Assembly: GCA_947311835.1 (NCBI GenBank)
Contig: CAMZLV010000036.1
Location: forward strand, 1 to 42,603
Length of the DNA stretch: 42,603 nucleotides
Direction of reading: 5' to 3'
Source of the DNA: an uncultured Lutibacter sp.
Lineage (GTDB): Bacteria > Bacteroidota > Bacteroidia > Flavobacteriales > Flavobacteriaceae
Both the position numbers and the translations under genes were made by a program. Below the pieces are notes generated by a model, which did not search any database, was not told where the DNA came from, and worked only from the letters and a program-made list of their open reading frames with translations. Below are positions 42,188 through 42,603 of this stretch, one piece after another. Numbering within the stretch: position 1 is the first letter of the stretch; every line of letters begins with the position of its first letter.

Positions 42188-42603
42188 ACATCAAAAACAT
42201 ACCAAATTAACGCGTAGAAATTACGGTAATTATGCTTCTAATGAAATTTCATTTTTAGGTGTAAAATGCTCAATTATTAGTGATTTGGTTCATGAAATAG
42301 CAAAAAAACACCAAAAAACAGCAAAAATAGCGTATTTAGATGCGAGTCATAATAAGGAAATTAATGCACCTGAATTAGATACGTTTACATTTCATTATTC
42401 AGGAAATTTAGATGTGAATGCTGCAACAGACTTAAATCCGTATAATTCGTTAATTCAGTTTGCTCAATATGATTTAGTGTGTATTAATGGCAATCATTAT
42501 CAAGGAGCAAAACAAGTATTGATTTTAGACAATGAAAAAGAAGCATCCGTTTTAAAAAGATTAGATCAACTTGATAACATTCAGTTTGTCATTAAAATGA
42601 ATG
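42180..42603 (+). CDS. Molybdenum-cofactor locus protein, N-terminal part (runs off window)
   Basis: ATG at 42180 overlaps the moaC stop. The visible 141 residues (MAKHQKHTKLTRRNYGNYAS, then NEISFLGVKCSIISDLVHEI, IAYLDASHN, YDLVCINGNHYQGAKQVLIL) have an alpha/beta look. They do not show the LAGGxSxRMG nucleotide-binding motif of MobA within the window. In flavobacterial clusters a gene at this place is often an NTP-transferase (MobA-like) with an extra N-terminal domain, so that is the best guess, resting on context only. Confidence 0.5.
   Translation, partial: MAKHQKHTKLTRRNYGNYASNEISFLGVKCSIISDLVHEIAKKHQKTAKIAYLDASHNKEINAPELDTFTFHYSGNLDVNAATDLNPYNSLIQFAQYDLVCINGNHYQGAKQVLILDNEKEASVLKRLDQLDNIQFVIKMN

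Noticed and set aside
1..42603. tRNA, rRNA or tmRNA genes
   Set aside because: No GC-rich cloverleaf-like or rRNA-like segments were noticed in the intergenic regions.

Overview
The window looks like chromosomal DNA of a low-GC member of the Flavobacteriaceae (phylum Bacteroidetes), probably marine or surface-associated. The evidence is AT-rich sequence without Shine-Dalgarno-like sites, TAnnTTTG promoter boxes, type IX secretion (T9SS) cargo and PorP/SprF genes, the gliding genes gldE and gldD, a bL21 ribosomal protein with a helix-hairpin-helix extension, and characteristic neighbour sets such as ileS-dksA-lspA and mutY-ssb-gldE-gldD. I cannot name a genus. No rRNA, tRNA, CRISPR array or complete insertion sequence was recognised.

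Layout. Positions 1-13198 are a surface-protein locus. It holds the 3' end of one repeat adhesin, a second adhesin with six Ig/cadherin-like units arranged ABCABC, and a giant protein of about 2391 residues with 15 DUF11-type repeats and a T9SS type B sorting domain. These are followed by a PorP/SprF-like outer-membrane protein and a PD40/OmpA lattice protein. The set reads as one co-directional unit for exporting and anchoring very long filaments. Positions 13199-13357 hold a possible small RNA and a strong terminator.

Positions 13358-36446 are mostly housekeeping. They carry an LpxH-like metallophosphoesterase, ileS-dksA-lspA, a PLP decarboxylase, uvrC, a PlpD-like patatin/beta-barrel protein, an RNase E/G, a 30-residue highly basic protein, hup, mutY-ssb-gldE-gldD-ctaA, two small envelope lipoproteins (one Cys-rich, one with a heavy-metal domain), a DMT exporter and a pair of M16 peptidases.

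Positions 36447-42603 hold rplU-rpmA, then kdtA (waaA), then a molybdenum-cofactor cluster: moaA, moeA, a four-helix-bundle gene, moaC and the start of another gene that may be mobA-related.

The points most worth a second look are these. IleRS carries a swapped GXHH signature in place of HXGH. A four-helix-bundle cassette flanked by imperfect inverted repeats sits inside the molybdopterin operon. moeA has no ATG, GTG or TTG start. A palindromic dispersed repeat appears to have inserted into the loop of an existing terminator, and a half copy lies before moeA. A 30-residue basic gene overlaps its own terminator. bL21 is fused to a helix-hairpin-helix domain, and kdtA appears nearly leaderless.
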